In this document: positions 1 through 14,300 of the stretch, piece after piece
How the letters are laid out: the number at the start of each line of letters is the position of its first letter
How positions within the stretch are numbered: the stretch's first letter is position 1
NCBI GenBank assembly: GCA_023333565.1
Contig: JAJKFH010002815.1
Coordinates: 30,001 to 94,000 of the forward strand
DNA: 64,000 nucleotides
Direction: 5' to 3'
DNA from: Puffinus mauretanicus
Lineage: Eukaryota; Chordata; Aves; Procellariiformes; Procellariidae
The notes under the pieces: generated by a model
Told to the model about the DNA's origin: nothing
Database searches by the model: none
Seen by the model: the letters and a program-made list of their open reading frames with translations, nothing else
Translations under genes and position numbers: made by a program

Positions 1-1284
1 AAGAAAAGAGGAGAGAGAAGCATGCTCACACCCTTTTCTGCTCACATGACAGGATATGGAATGACCTCCCAGATTTTAGGGCTGAGTCCGAGGAAAAAAA
101 TTTTAAAATCTACTTGTAGCCACAAATCACAGGATTAACCCCAAATTAAATGCTGTAAAGCTATAAACTCAATATGGATGCAAAACAGAAGACTCAAACT
201 GATTACATTAAGATAATTTATTTAGGGTGACTTCTTTTCTTTAGTGTTCCTTCTGTGTAAAATCTGCTGATTTTATATTCCTTATAAGCACAGAGATGTC
301 GTCTTAATGGACATATTATTTTATTAAGGAATATAGCCTTTTTGTTCTCATTTTAATATGCAAACTTGTCCATCAAGCATATTTTTATTGTGCAGGGCGC
401 AGAATATTTGACTTATAGGCATTTCAATATGTGTGATATTTAATTTTAGTTTACTTTCAAAATGTAATAATCACTGTCAGTGTAAGAACTTGACACTTCA
501 CACTGGATATCCTACTGCTCCTAAATGAATATTTATTATTACGTGTAATTAAGGCAACTAAAAACACATGGTCTTTCATTTTCTGATGTATGCTGCAGTA
601 GGGCGAAAGTTTCCCAAAGACAAATGTTGGTACAAAGATCAAAAACACCACTGCTAAATACAGGATTTATGATGCCATTGGTAAATGAAGTGTACACCAA
701 AGGGATTAGCAAAAATAATTAAAAAAGAAATCCCCTTCCCTCAACTCATAAGTGGAAGGAAGAGGGAATGGCTTCAAAAGAAAGCTTCAGTGTACCATTA
801 AGGATTCTAATTGCTACATCAAATTTCAAAGGTAAGTACCTCATTAAAAATTCTTTTAAAAAATCATTTCTATACTATAAAAAAAATAAATGTATAGCAA
901 TTATATAGAAAGTTATGATCCTGATAGTCCTTTGGTGAATCATTTAGACTTAACCCGGATGCTAGTGTAACATAAAATATAATAATTACAACTAACACAG
1001 GTCGTTTTTCAAGCATAAACCCTCAAATTGTTGTAAATCCAGTTGTATTATTTATTGGCTGTTTTTTTCTCACTGACACTCACTCTGCAGTGATTATGAG
1101 TGCCTTGATATTTTACAGACAATCCAGTACAATTTGCTTTATTGAACTGAATAAGATTGATGGGGGCATGATTCTTCCACTTGTACATAAATAAGTGAAT
1201 TTAAAGACTTTGTAAATCTTGTAAGAAGGCCAGGGTTTTTCCCCTGCTAAGCTCCCATTTTGCAGATGAACGACCATGGACAGT
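1..1284. other. AT-rich unique sequence, no supported gene
   Basis: This stretch shows no long open frame, no recognisable repeat and no RNA gene. It is AT-rich with several A and T runs. The only structure I see is a possible pseudo-exon at 753-831 on the plus strand, described under findings. It is consistent with intergenic or intronic DNA. Confidence 0.6.
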
Positions 1285-1800
1285 ATAGCATGAAAGAATA
1301 ATTCATGTTGGAAAAAACCTCTGGAGACACCCAGTGCAATCCCCTGCTCAAAGCAGGGCCCGGTAGCAGGTTGCTCAGGGCAGTGTAGAGCCGGGTTTTG
1401 CTTGTCTTCAAACATGGAAATCCCATGCTTCCATATACTGTCAGAGTACATATTTTCTTCCTCACATCTAGTTGGAATTTCCCTCAATCCATCTTGTATT
1501 TGTTGCCTCTCATCCTATCCTGGTGCATGTCTGAGAAAAGTCTGACTCCATCTTCTCTGCACTCTACCTTTAAGTAGCTACAGGCAGCAATGAGGTGTCC
1601 CCTTACCCTTCTCTTCTTAATGTTGAATAAAAACAGTTCCCTCAGCCTTTTGTATATTTCATGTTTTCCAGTCTCCTGACTATCTTGGCCCTCAGCTGGA
1701 TTTGCCTCTGAATGTCATTGTCTTTTTTATATTGGGGAGCCCAAAACTTGATATCCATCAAGAGTCCGCAAGTGCAGACCTCTGGTGCAGAGGGAGTTAA
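1285..1800 (-). mobile_element. CR1 LINE, 3' part, decayed
   Basis: Read on the minus strand, this matches the 3' region of the avian CR1 non-LTR retrotransposon from memory of the family. On the plus strand it shows the typical reverse-complement blocks in order. These are a block reading about 'acctctggagac' near 1316, 'cccctgctcaaagcaggg' near 1340-1357, 'gagccgggttttg' near 1388, 'gagaaaagtctgactcca' near 1530, and 'ttggggagcccaaaact' near 1733. The copy is diverged and has small deletions, for example the segment before 'ttcttcctcac'. It is 5'-truncated, as almost all CR1 copies are. Two open frames of 72 and 124 codons overlap it on the minus strand and have no meaning as genes. The right-hand end is uncertain by some tens of bases. 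Confidence 0.88.
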
Positions 1801-4800
1801 ATAACAATCTGAATTCCAAGCAGTTTAAAAACCTGTTTAAATATGTGATAATAATTATTACATTTTTATTTAATCATGTAAATGTGCCATACAGGATCCT
1901 TTTCTATCTAATGCGTCATAGATCCCACAGTGCTGTCTGGTCATTGGTGTCCTCAAAAAAACACGCCTGTCCTTGTGGAGTTTGTTAGGTCATGGACATT
2001 GCAACACATGGAGGAAGGAAGCAGTTCGCTAGCTCACTATGATCTCACTTCAAAGATGAATATTTGTACAATTGCATTGATGCTGATGGAACTATGACAA
2101 AGCAATAAAGTAACAATTGTCATAGTAATTGGACAAAGCCCATCTTGACAAGAGTCCTCTCCAAAAGTGACTAACAGTGTCTACACAGGGAAAGAGCACA
2201 GAAAAAAACCCTGGTATACCTCCCACCAAAATTTCTTCCTAATACACGAAGAGAAGAAAATATTGCATTAATTTCTTTTAAATCTCTTGAAGTAATTTCT
2301 CTAAGAAATAAAGGTTTCTTTATAGTCAGGAAGAATTAGAACTCTACTGAAGACCTTTCAGTAGATTTGTCTGGCAATTTATCTCCATAATTCTCCATCA
2401 GGAAATGCCAGTTCTAGAATGAAAAATGTTACAGAAACATACCTTTTTCAACTTTTTTTTTTTTTAAACTCAGGCTGGACTTTTGGAGAAAACTAGAATG
2501 AGATCGATCCTCTCCAATTTACACACACAGGTATTTTTAACTAAGGATGCAATTCATCTACCTTAACTTTCAATGTCTAAAAGCTAAACATCCAATTCTG
2601 GGCTATTTACCCTAGAAACTGCCTCTAGAAGGAGGTTCATTTTATACTAAAATTGATATACAACATCAGTCAAATGAATCGGCATATCTCTACTTTTCTC
2701 CACTGATTATATAAGCAGCCTAAGGTCACTAGATCAGACCCACAAGTTCAAATTTTAGATGTCTAAAATTAAGAAAGATGAGTATCAGCATAAGTGTCCC
2801 AAATTCCAGTCAATTCTGCAGAGTACCTGTTTCTTTCCACCAAAAAGTCTTTGGGAGATCTGTCTTTCCAATTAAAAAGAAAATACATTGAAAATGTTTT
2901 TGTCTAGCATTAAAAAAACATATTTTTGGAATCTCAGAGTATGTGGGATGAAAAAGTTATTTTCATATTCATCTGTCACACACTTAGGCTTTTGGCCAGT
3001 AAATTTAGCAGAGCATCTATTAAATTTTAAAAATACAGAAGCACTGAGACACTAAGATCACCTAGTTCTCTATATTAATAATACAATGTTAAGACAATAA
3101 AGTTCCTTTCTTTTTCTGCATTAGCACATTATCATATGAGCTTATTGACTGTAAGACAGTACCAATAAAACAAGACTCTACCATTTACAATAAATTTTTT
3201 ACTATATGAATATGATACAGTGCTGGTAAAATGTAATGGATGACACATTCCTCATTCCTAATGTCAAGACAAAATCTCTGCAATATCTTTTAAAAAATGG
3301 AGCTCTTAGAAGATGTACGGGAAGAATATTATATTATATCTGTGGCTGCCATGTCATCTGCAGGAGTAAAGTGAGATCACTAAAGCAAGTGTTCAGCATT
3401 GACAGGTGAAGCGTCAGTCTGGTGGTTGATTATTTCTTTTGCACGCAGCCACCATAATTTGTTAGGAAAATGTTTGTGCTAACTCTGAGTACAGCAGCTG
3501 GTTTTGCCAAAGATCAGCAGGTATACTGAAGTGATGCCAGTAATACCTTGTGGCATATAATTCAATTAATTTATTTAAACTATTGTCAAAAATAGATACA
3601 CAATTTTTCCTGATAATTTTAAATCCTCAGTTTCTCATTAGCTGCTTACTGTCATTTAAAAACAAAAAACAGTGATGGAAAGAGTGAGCAAAGAACACTC
3701 ATGCAAAAATTAAAAAATGTTTTGGATTTGAAAGTTCCCAGGACAGTCTCAGGTTACTTGTGCTATCCATTATATCTTTTAAAAGTGAGAAGCACCATTT
3801 ACAACAAAGGCAAGTTTGCCCAAGTTACACTCCTGGACACTTCTGTGCAGCAATAGGCTTAGAAATGTGCAACAGGAATAAGTAATTATTCTGTATATGC
3901 GTACAGTAATTTCCACAATAAAGGCCTTTGGGTTCTAGCCTATGCTAGAATTTGGAGCCATACAGTGAGGCACATAAGTGTTTTACTGGCTTTGTAGATA
4001 GTGGAACTTAAGTACAGAAGGTCCAAGCGGCTTTGCAGAAACCATGCAGGAAGTCAAAAGCAAACCAGGAATATAACCTTTGTTTTCTGGCACCCAACCC
4101 CATGCTTTAAATACAAAATGTTCCATCCTGTGACAACATCTTCAGTCTGGCATTGTCGAAGGCATGGATTGATGACCTCATAGGACGTTTTCATCACCAG
4201 CATCTGGGCTTCCACAATTAGTCATGTCAACTCTGTTGACACTGTGATTAGTGATGGCTGCCTCAGAGTTTTAGGTGTGGTTTTGTTAAATGTCTAAAGC
4301 TAAAGTTAGATGTGGAAAAGACTTACAAGCTCATCTGACCTATACGCCTCCCATGCAGCATTGCTCACAACAGTGCATATTTCTAATGTTTTTATGAGTA
4401 TGACTTCCACCTTCCCTGGTGTTCAAGGTTCCCTCATGTCCACCACTTAATGAATCCCCCTTTCATTAATCTTTCCCAGTAGTCAACCAAAAATTTCCTC
4501 ACCTGTATTTCTATGTCCTTATTCCCAGGTTTTGTGTGAAGCCCACACGTCTTGTCTATCAAGACGTACTTTCTTTCTTTGCTTCTTATTGGAAGTCCTG
4601 ACCCCAGCTGAGTCATTGGGGAGTTGCCATTAAAGGATTCCACATTTCTCCCGTCTGTTAAAAAAACCCAAACAAACAAAAAAACCCTCTCTATGTCACC
4701 TTATTAATATTGCCTGAGAGGACCATGGGGATGCAGGGCTGCTCTCTTTGACTCATGAATGCAGCCCTCTGAGACCTCAGACATGGAACCAGCATCTCCA

Positions 4801-7800
4801 TCACTGCCAGAGTTGTCAGGAGTGTGCTGTGTTCAGCAGAACTAAAGTTCTCAGAAAATGCCAACTGATGCAATAGAATATTGTCCATCTCCTTCCTCTT
4901 TCACCAAATGCATCCCAGTGCTATTTCTGTGTTGAACCCAAAGGTTTAGATCCAGGATGGTGCCAATCAGGAAGAATCCAGAGAAATGCAGGGGCCTGAA
5001 GTTAAATAACCGTCTCCAGTAACCTTTGTCATGAGGGAATAAATCTGTATCACTTAGTAGATTACTTCAAAGGAAAACAAAGGAAAACAAAACAACCTGC
5101 TTACATGTTTCTTCTGCCTGAGGGACAATAAGGTTATTTTTAGTACATGACTGTTTCAATAATTGCAGTTGTTACTCTGAATGACATCAAGCTAGAAAGA
5201 GGAAACTCTTTTCATACACTAATGTGTATGAAAAAGCAAATAATAGGGAAAGTAAATAGGGAAAAGCAAATAATAGAAATAAGGATTTTCCTGAGAGACA
5301 AAGCCTTCTTTCTGAGAAGATTGGTCTTTATTGAATAAAGAAATATCTTTTTCTCTTGTGAAGAGCAACACTTACTCAGACCAAGTTTTTTATGTTTTCA
5401 AGGAGGTTTGTTTTCACAGCACTCTCAGTCAATCTGTTTGGCTAGTGCAGTTGCTGCAACACTGTAAGCAGGCACTGTTGTTGTACATCCTTGCGGCTGT
5501 ACATCCATTACCACAATTGAGATACTGAGGATTGCCTTTACATGGCACAGAAAACAGATTCCTGTTCTTGTGCAGCAAAACCATGGTGATTTCACTGAAT
5601 TCATGACTTCGATGCCCTAAGAGGTACAGGACCACAGAAGAGTCCATTCCTGAGTAAATGATGGCTCTGATAGTTGAACATTTAGTACTTGGGTAATGGA
5701 TGGCTTAAAAGTTTCGTAGTTGATAACAGTTGTAGCTGGCTCCTTTTGTCATGCTGCCTGACCTAGTGAAAAGGTTTGGATTCGTATCTTAAGGGATGAA
5801 TGGGGTGGAGAGGCGATGAAGTTAAGCTGGCAAGTATACAGAAAGCAGCTGAGCTACACAATGCTCATAATCTTTTTAAAACGCACCTTAGAAGCAGACT
5901 GAGGACAAAACAGAGCCCAGAGATTTTCTAAGCCTGAACTGGGTGTCTTGTTTTGAAAGTGTGTCCCTGAAGGGCAGCAGCAGATTGTGAATGTTTCAAT
6001 GAGGTCACCTCTCAAAAAAGGGCAAACCGTCTTTGTGACTGAATCAGGTTTAGGCTAGGAAAGCAGCTTGGGCTAATCACAAAACTCCCAATGTGCACAA
6101 CTGCTGCATCTGCAACATTTGCTTTTACTCATTTAACTTCCAGTTCAGAGGAGGCCGATCTGCGTCAGGAGTCTGTAACGGCAACTGCAAAGCAAACAAC
6201 TACTGTTCAGATCAAAGTTTTTCTCTGGTTTCAGGTTGAGTACCCTTGATTGCTGACTGTGGGCACTGTCAAATTTAGTGCTCAGCATATTTGATCACTT
6301 GATATGATTATCTAATTCCAAAAATGCTGTTAAGCCACAGAAGAAATCTCTTGCATTAGAGAAAAAGGGGTGATTATTAGTCTCAAGTTTTGGGATCTTT
6401 ATCCTTATTTACTGATTCAGGCAAGTTTTTGTCTTGGTAGGTCAGAGAACTACTGGTGTGGGGCCTTGCACTGCTTATTTATTCTATGGACATGTTCTTC
6501 CAGAATGCATCCATTTCACCAATTGTAGCAGCTTGAGTAAGATGTTCAGAAATTTTCACTAATGAGATCAGGCAGGTAAAAAGAAATCTTTCATTATTAT
6601 TCTTTTTATAACTTTATCAGCTTCTAGTTGAATAATAGATACACTGGAAATCCAGAACATACAAAATGTATGCAGCAGCAATTTTTTTCTGTTTCGATGC
6701 CCACGCTTACTATTAATGTGGCCCATGACATTTAAGTGATTTGTGAACTGTGAATAAGCTTCTTACAAATATTACAATGGGTTGTAAAAGTACTTCTCAT
6801 GGTGAAGTCTATTTTCTAAATTAACTAAAGATCTTATATTCTGTTTTCCCATGCTTCTAGTGGATCTTCAGCATTGTGCCTTCTCTCCTACAGTGCAAAC
6901 CATATATTATTTAAAAGATATTTCAGCTGTTTATTTTGAGCTGCTTTAGAAATATTAAAGTTGGGAAGCAATACAGAGAGAGATGTAAACCACAGTATTT
7001 TGAAATGACCCAGACTGCAGCCAGCCTTGTTCACTTATCTACTACCTTAACCTTGTATATTTTTCTGTCTAATTTTGCAGTCTAACAGCTTTATCTGACG
7101 ACGTATGTTGATACATCCTTCATTGAGCTCATTTGCCTTTCCAGTTGTAATATATATTGCAGAATACATATTGCAAAAATAGTGTCGAACATGCTTTGCT
7201 TCTACACAGTAGATTGGTCACAGAGGTCTATTCACAGGTTCCTTTGGGAAACTGTGACCTCAGCTAAAATTCATGTTTCCATTAGTGTCTCACATAAGTT
7301 AAGCTAAAGCAGTTGGAAATTCCTATGCCATTCCTAAGGTAAAATTTTCTTTTTGCACTCAATGAGCAGAAAGCCAATTAATCCTAAATGAACTGTAAGC
7401 AAGCCACTTCCAGCTTTGTAGCACAAAACTGTCTGAAATTTAAAATAAATTAAGAAAAGGAAAACTGCAAAGTGTTCCTTTTTCTTATTTGACATTACTC
7501 AGTAGATATTCAGAAATACTTTGATCGACTCATTTTCCTTGTGCTTTTCCTCACTTAGGGTTTCAGTATCGTTGTTCTGTGGCTAATCCACTACTTCTAA
7601 TTGTTTAAACATCAGCTGTGATAAGAAAGTCCTTAGAAGGCAAAGTTGTCATAAAATTTTGCATTAACAGATATCCTGTGTTTCCCACAAAATATACAAA
7701 CTAAGATGTGGAAAACGGATGCAGTGAGATTTAGTGAAAGAGATGCTCCATACTGCCAAACAGCCCTGTACCAAAAAACATGTGGGATGAGGCTTTCTCA

Positions 7801-9040
7801 GGAAATCTCTGCTACTAACTTAGAGCCCAGAAAAATACCAGGGTGAATGTGTATATGTTCTCTGTGTGCCAGCACTGGGTTATAGTGAAGCCTGCAAAAA
7901 ACAGAGTAAACTACTTGAGACTTTAAAAAATTAAATAAAATCTGTTCAAAGCTCAGAGGAAGTGTTTGTTGACTGTTGTTTGCTTGAACATATTCAATAT
8001 CCCCTCCTTCAAGCCAGAGACCTTTTTTCCCAGAGGCAGGTACCTATTGGTAGCTCAGTTGTAGTTACTTTACTTTTCATGTTTGGGGAAAGAAAATTTA
8101 ATGTTTTCAAAGAGTTTTCTGTTGAATATTTTAAAGGTTTAGGAAGAGCACCACTAATGCAGAAGTGATTCTGCTTTTTTTCTTTAAGTGTTTGAGAAGA
8201 TGAGCAAAGGCTGTCATTTTTCTTTCCATAAGCCCCTGCAACTCCCACTACTCCAAGAATGTATGATCGGCAGGAAAAGAAGAAAAGTCTCCACTAGTTA
8301 AACTTTATACCAAAAAAAAGTTTTTGTTTCCTTTCTGAAAAGAAAATCACAAAAAACCCTGTTGAGCTTCATACAACTTGATGGATAGGTTAGCTTCAAA
8401 GGGAAGATAAAAGATTATTGATAACAGACAGCAAACAGCTGCATCTGTACATTGCTGGGATTTTAGCTGTGACCCTAAGATTTAAGTCCACCCAGATTTG
8501 CTGCAGTTGTCAAAAGAATAAATTCAATAACATGTTGCCAAATATATCTCTTTTAATGACAGTAGTAGAAGATATATAATTTATCTACCATTCTTACTCC
8601 CTTTTTCATGTAACAATACATCATGTATTTCATATTTTCTGAGTTACATTTCCTAAAACAGTGATTTTGATCCTAATGGATTTAAATAGGAATCCAGTAC
8701 CTAACTTTTCTAGGTTTATTTAGAAACTGTGGCATAGAACATCTCATCTTGGCTTGCTGGTGGGCTGCACTTAATCTTTAGATACATCAATAAAATGCTT
8801 ATGTAATTTGCATAGGTTTATTGTTGTCTAGGAGGGGGAAGGTAATTGCAGTACTTTGAATGGAAACATAGACAAGTAGTTTTCCAGAGGGATATTGTTG
8901 AGTTCCAGCCCTGCAAGAAAGACAAGAGAAATATCCCTTTCTTTCTTCCACTTTTGAGCTAAGGCAACAAACACAGTTAAGTAGAAAAACGTCATGAAAA
9001 ATATCACTTGATTCTCATTTGCTATTTGTTCCAACTCCAT
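1801..9040. other. Unique non-coding sequence, no supported gene
   Basis: About 7 kb without a recognisable exon, RNA gene or young repeat. Open frames here are under 85 codons, overlap on opposite strands and lack protein-like composition. A region around 4310-4900 has somewhat higher GC and could be a very old repeat, but I cannot name it. A hairpin at 5209-5234 is listed separately. Confidence 0.5.
5209..5234. repeat. Perfect 11-bp inverted repeat (hairpin)
   Basis: The arms 'ttttcatacac' (5209-5219) and 'gtgtatgaaaa' (5224-5234) are exact reverse complements separated by the 4-base loop 'taat'. Just downstream, the 14-mer 'aaagcaaataatag' occurs twice within about 45 bases (5232-5275). 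No retroviral, tRNA or miRNA context is apparent, and 11 bp is short for a miRNA precursor. A role is not implied. Confidence 0.7.
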
Positions 9041-9245
9041 ATTCCTTTCAGTTTGTTATCTTTCAGTCTTTCCCTTTATTCTTGCTTTCTAGTGCAATGC
9101 TCTCATCTTCTGTCTTGAGCTTCTTCTTCCTCCTGTTTGCATGCTTTCTTACATGCTGTCCCTTTTTTTTTCCTTCTCTTTTTGTCATGCTTCATTTCCA
9201 TACCTTGCTTCTTGTTGCATCGCCTGAGAGTTTCTCCTTAATTTT
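9041..9245 (+). repeat. Pyrimidine-rich low-complexity tract
   Basis: About 200 bases are strongly biased to C and T on the plus strand, with repeated 'ctt', 'ttcc' and 'tctt' units and a run of nine or ten T around 9162-9172. The bias explains the plus-strand open frame here, whose product is nearly all Phe, Leu, Ser and Cys. It looks like a degenerate simple-sequence region and not a gene. Confidence 0.65.
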
Positions 9246-11322
9246 CAGCTGTGCTCCATGATCAACATCAATCCATTTCCTTGGACTCTTTTCCTTACCT
9301 TTGTCCCAAGTCTCAGTGTTTTTTACCCTTTTGCAGTTCCCCTAAAGTAATTTTTACACAAAGCAATCATATTGTCTCAGAGCTTCCTTTTCTGTTACCC
9401 CTTAGGATATGTAGGAAGGGTCCAAGCACATCACAGAAAGGATGGGCTTTCACATGAGCTTGTGTGATCTCAAGCCTATTAATCTGGCAGCAATTCTAAA
9501 CTCAATTTTTTCTGGGGATCAAGCTGGCTTTTGGCATTATGGGCTTCAAGCCACCTTTAGGGTCAGTTCTATCTTTTACACAGGGCTTAGTTGCTTCTTT
9601 CAGCTGATACAGCCACTAGTGTTGGTAAAAGGAGGCAATCAGTTGTACAGATTGACAGCCTAATATGAAGAAAACCACTGCCAAGAATAAATTTTTATGT
9701 GCATTATCTTCAGTAGACATCAAGATCATAGAAAAGCAATAATAACTCTTTAGGAGAAATTTGGGCAAGTCATGGCAATGTCTACTGGTCCAGCACAGCT
9801 GCATTTGAAAGCTCAGAGACAGAGGATTCATAGTTTCCTGTACAATGAGGAGCTCTTTGCATAGCTGCAAGTAGACTCAAAGCTGCAAATTCCAGAGCTC
9901 TGTTTGGATGGAAGTTCCCTGATGGTTCAGATTGCAGAAAAGTGGTCCAGGTGTGCTCCTAGACAGCAGGTTTGGGGATACTAACAAATAGCTCAAACTG
10001 ACTATAGCAAAATCCTTGTTAATTTTCAGAAGTGACACTTGACCCTGTGCAGAGTGCAAGTATGAGTCCTGTGTATCTTTAACACTTGTAAATCTTGAGG
10101 TAGTTAATTGGATCTCCTGCTTTCTGTAGTGTTCTGAATTTTATTCAGCATGAATATGGTTCAGAAAGGTACCAAGAAAGTCCTTATAACAAGATCCCCA
10201 CACCCACCATTTTTTGCTTTTCAAACACAGCCAATACTATCATAGCACCGATATTTGACTGCCCCAGTTAGGAGAGCAGTCTTTGAAGTGTCTCCTAAAC
10301 TGGGGCCAAAGGTAAACAAAAATGGGAGAGGTTACTCTGCAGGTTGAATAGAATTTGCATTTGATAATTTTGCTGTCATTTCCTGTTGTGTGTATTATAC
10401 TTTATACTAAAGTTGCTATCATGCAGTGCCCCGTTTACACAGTGTGCTTCAGAGTATGGACTCCTGCCTTCAGATTTCAGCGCTGCATTCAACATAAACT
10501 CACTGAGTGAGAAGGCAGCCTGATTCAGATGATCGTGACTCTCTTTGGACAGTGAATATATGATTTTGAATTTGTTTTAGAACTTTTCTTTCAATGTAAT
10601 TGTTGCTCCACTTCTTCTTTCCCTTTTTATTTATTTCTTATCAGTTATATGGAAAAAAATTTCAACCTGCTAAATTTTCCACCATTTTTTAAATTGACTT
10701 TGAGTTCTCTCATTACTATACTCTCTGGCATTTCTTTACTAGCTGCTTTTGTGGCTATGGACCTGGAACAAATTAAATTTTACCTGGTCATATGGGCTAT
10801 ATGTTATTGATAAAACATTTGATAAGCTTATAGAGACAAATCCAGGGAAAGATGTGGAAGCCTGCAAGTCAGGCAATGTGGCATACAGCTTTTAGCTATT
10901 TGATCCCCAGACTGGAGGTCTAAAACCAAAGTTACACACTTAGGTTCCTGATAAAATTATGAGAAGAGGTAGGCATTTAAGAATTACCTCAGCAATTCAA
11001 GCTGAATGAGGAGAGGTTAATAGGAGATGCTGAACACAGACATGCCTCTGACCTCCCACTGCCCCTGTGGAGCTTATGTGCACTTGGCTTAGATGTCTTC
11101 AATGCATTTGATTTTCTTCTGTGTGTGGTGAGAAGACATAGCAGTGGTGTTCCCTTTAGGGCCCTACAACAAAACCAGCATATGTTGACCCCTGGGACAA
11201 CATCCCTCATCTTGTTATAGCATGTGGGTCTCTTGTCCACCTCTATTGTCAGGCCTAGGCCTTTTGAAGAAAGGAATGCAAGGTTCATGGAGCCAAGGCA
11301 GGAGAGTTAAGGAGCATCAATC
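9246..11322. other. Unique non-coding sequence
   Basis: No exon, RNA gene or recognisable transposon is seen. Open frames of 60-99 codons on both strands lack any family resemblance that I recognise. Confidence 0.5.
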
Positions 11323-11396
11323 AGCAGCATAGTCATTGGTGCACTCATTTAAGAGTGGGAGTCCTGGATTTTAGTCTTGACTTCCCTTGCTGCTTA
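11323..11396 (+). mobile_element. tRNA-derived SINE relic (MIR/CORE-like)
   Basis: The segment follows the layout of the tRNA-like head of amniote MIR/CORE-type SINEs. An A-box-like 'tagtcattgg' (about 11331-11340) is followed by 'gcactca' and 'gagtgggagtcctgg', then a decayed B-box position ('ggattttagtc') and 'ccttgctgctta'. The match is to the general pattern 'agtggttag...gcactc...gggagacctgggttcaagtc'. The copy is very old. The downstream core and LINE-related tail are not clearly seen. Confidence 0.45.
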
Positions 11397-14300
11397 TACA
11401 TTTCATGTTAAAGTGAATCTTGGAAATGAAGAGATACCATATCCCTTTCTGGCCCTGTTTTAGCAAATGGTATGGTAGGTAAACCTCTCCCCTACTTCTA
11501 TATACATCTGTCTGTATTGTAAAGATGTCCTTATCTTGATGAGTGGAAGAGATGGATCTCAATCCCCTCGGGTCAAGGAATTTTTGCATGGATGAGTGCA
11601 TTAATGCCTATCCTGTTCTTTAAAGGCTGCAGGCTCCTCTACCTCCTCCTGGTATTCTGGTGCATTTTATAGAGAAAGCAGCTAACATTATCTTTTATAA
11701 AGAGTCTGAAAGGCTAGAATTCATCTCGCTTAATATGGACAGTAGATATCAAAGTCTGCATTAATTGTCTAAAATCCCTTTACAGTCAATGGAGAGAATT
11801 GGGAATTTACAGGGTTTTGTGGAAACTAAGGCAGACAATAAGGTTGATGAACCTGAGTCCTGTAAGGGTTTCATTGGCCACAAATGGAGCTGAGGGTGAA
11901 TATCTCAGCCACAGACATCCAAATTATAGAGCCTATGGCTAGGTGAGATAAATCCCATCCAGAGGATCAAGCATGCCTGCTGGATTACGCCCCTGGAGAA
12001 GCAAAATTACAGGCCTTTCTGGATTGCTGTAGACTAAGAGTGAAGTACCTAGAAAGCTCTAGGTGGTTGCTGAAGTCAAGAAAATTAGCAGCAGTTGAAT
12101 CGCATTTTTTGACTGGAACATCTGAAGTCTGGTTGTTCAAGGTGTCTAAATCCTATTTTGGATCTGGCCTTTGATTATAGTGATAAACCTGGCTGTTGCT
12201 GAGGTTTAAAAGATGGGCTTAGTCCTTTGTTTTACCTGTAAATGACTTTGCCCTGATCCTTATCCTCCCCATTCTTTTTGTTACTGTATAATACTGTAAC
12301 TGAACTGCCCTCATACACCTCTCAGTTCACATATTTTTTTGCACTTTGTTGTGTTGCAATTAAATGGAGAAAAAGGAAAGAAACCCATCTGAACAAACAA
12401 ATGCACTGCTATGCTTTGGAAATAGTTTCCCTGCACATTACAGATATTCAGAGTTATCATCCTTAAATAGGCAAAGAACACAGCTAGAGATGTTTCTGTA
12501 ACTAATGGGTCATTTTATATCTCCAGTATGAGAACAAATAGCGTAATGGATAAAGGATGAATTCCGTTCAAAGTAAATTGTGGAAAGATATTTTCACAAA
12601 CATGAACCAAAGTTGATATGAAAAAACAGTATTACACTAAAATCAACACAATTTGTTATGCTTGCAGAACAGAACACCGTTTCACAGAAGCTTAGTTCAG
12701 TGTACTTTAAATCAAAAGCATAAAAAAAGTATAATGCACACCATCTATCTGGGGGAGCTAACCATAACAGCTTATGAAAACTGTTTCTCCTTTCGGGGTA
12801 GTCTGATGCATGTCACTTCTTTTAAACATTCTTTAGAAAAAAAAAGCTTGACATTATCCTTACTAAATTAATAAAGACTAGCATTTCCAAGAAGCACAAG
12901 GGAGAGGGGACATCAGTCTTTCTGAAACTGGACAAGCAGTTCTTGGATTCTTTTGATAATGTAACCCAAACAGCTAAATCAGCAGGCACTTACAAGTGGT
13001 TATAGTGTTTTTCATTTGGAGTAGTCCACAGTAATTAAAGGCAGATTTATTTGTTGGAATCATGATTGCTGTCCTAACCATTTAAAAATTTAAAACTAAA
13101 TATAAAGATGAGGGACAGTTCAGTTTAAAAGGAATGAAATAGTCCTTCTGGTCTTCTCCCCAGTGTTGTTAAATAATCTGTATATTTGATCAGAATTTAT
13201 GCACTGTATATACTTTTGGGAAGAGAAAGACAAACATGAATCCAATAGTTCAGTTTGTAACTAAAAGTAATTGGTCATTCTTCTGTTCACTGAAGTGTTC
13301 CTCACATCATGATGTTATTTGAGGAGTGGACCTTAATGTTGGGAAAGAAAGAAAATTAAGGGCAGGAGAGGCAGACGGATTTTTTCTGTCTGTATAAATT
13401 CTCAGTTGGATGTGAAAACACAGAAATTTTCCCCAGTTTTGTTATTAAGTCAAACCCCGAGTTCAGGTTGTTAAATATTAGTAACCCCTGGGAGTGCATT
13501 CTGGACCCATGCTAGAGGAAAGCTGCTGACACAGTTTCATGCGGGATTCGACTGTGTGTTGTTCTGTGTGCTCGCTGATCTGTGTGCCTCCCGAGGTGTG
13601 TGCTGATACTGCTGGTATGGGGGATTATAAGGAAATAATTTCCTTCTCTCTCTGAACTCCAGCAGATTATATACACAGGGCTCACTAGTCTGTTTGCATG
13701 TGTTCCCCTGTGTGCTTTGAAGTATTTATTCCAGTCATAATCATAAAGGAAAATAGATACTGTGTTCCCATTTCAGGATGGTGTTTTTTTACTAGCACTG
13801 GAGCAGAAAAAGTGCAGAATCCTTTCGAGTCAAAAGGAAATCAAATGTAAGCCTTCACTTTTTCTTTCTTTTTTAATGGGATATTTGTTTTCTTATGGCT
13901 AGTTTGGAAAGAGTATCATTGGAGAGGGTGTGAAAATTGACGCCATTAAATATGCCAGATGCTCACAGAAATTTGCTAGAATTTTTTTTCTTTTGCTTTA
14001 TTATCTGATACCTGGCATCCATCTTTGAAGGTCAGTGAGTAGAGTAGTTCATACACATACTCCACCGTTTGTAAGGAATGTTTGCCTTAGATAAGAACAT
14101 ATTATCCAAGTTAGATTCCATTTCTTTTAGCCACAAAAGAAAAGTGAAATTATGTTATGAGCTCAATAAAAACTGGTGTGGCCAAGACAACTTCCCACAA
14201 ACACTTATTTTTAAGGTTTACCTATTTGGTTCCTAAGAATGTGAGGTAGACTGAAAACAGTAGAAAAAATTGTATTTGTATTTTACAGTAATAAAGATAA

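Noticed and set aside
1113..1487. 124-codon minus-strand frame
   Set aside because: Explained by the decayed CR1 element in minus orientation.
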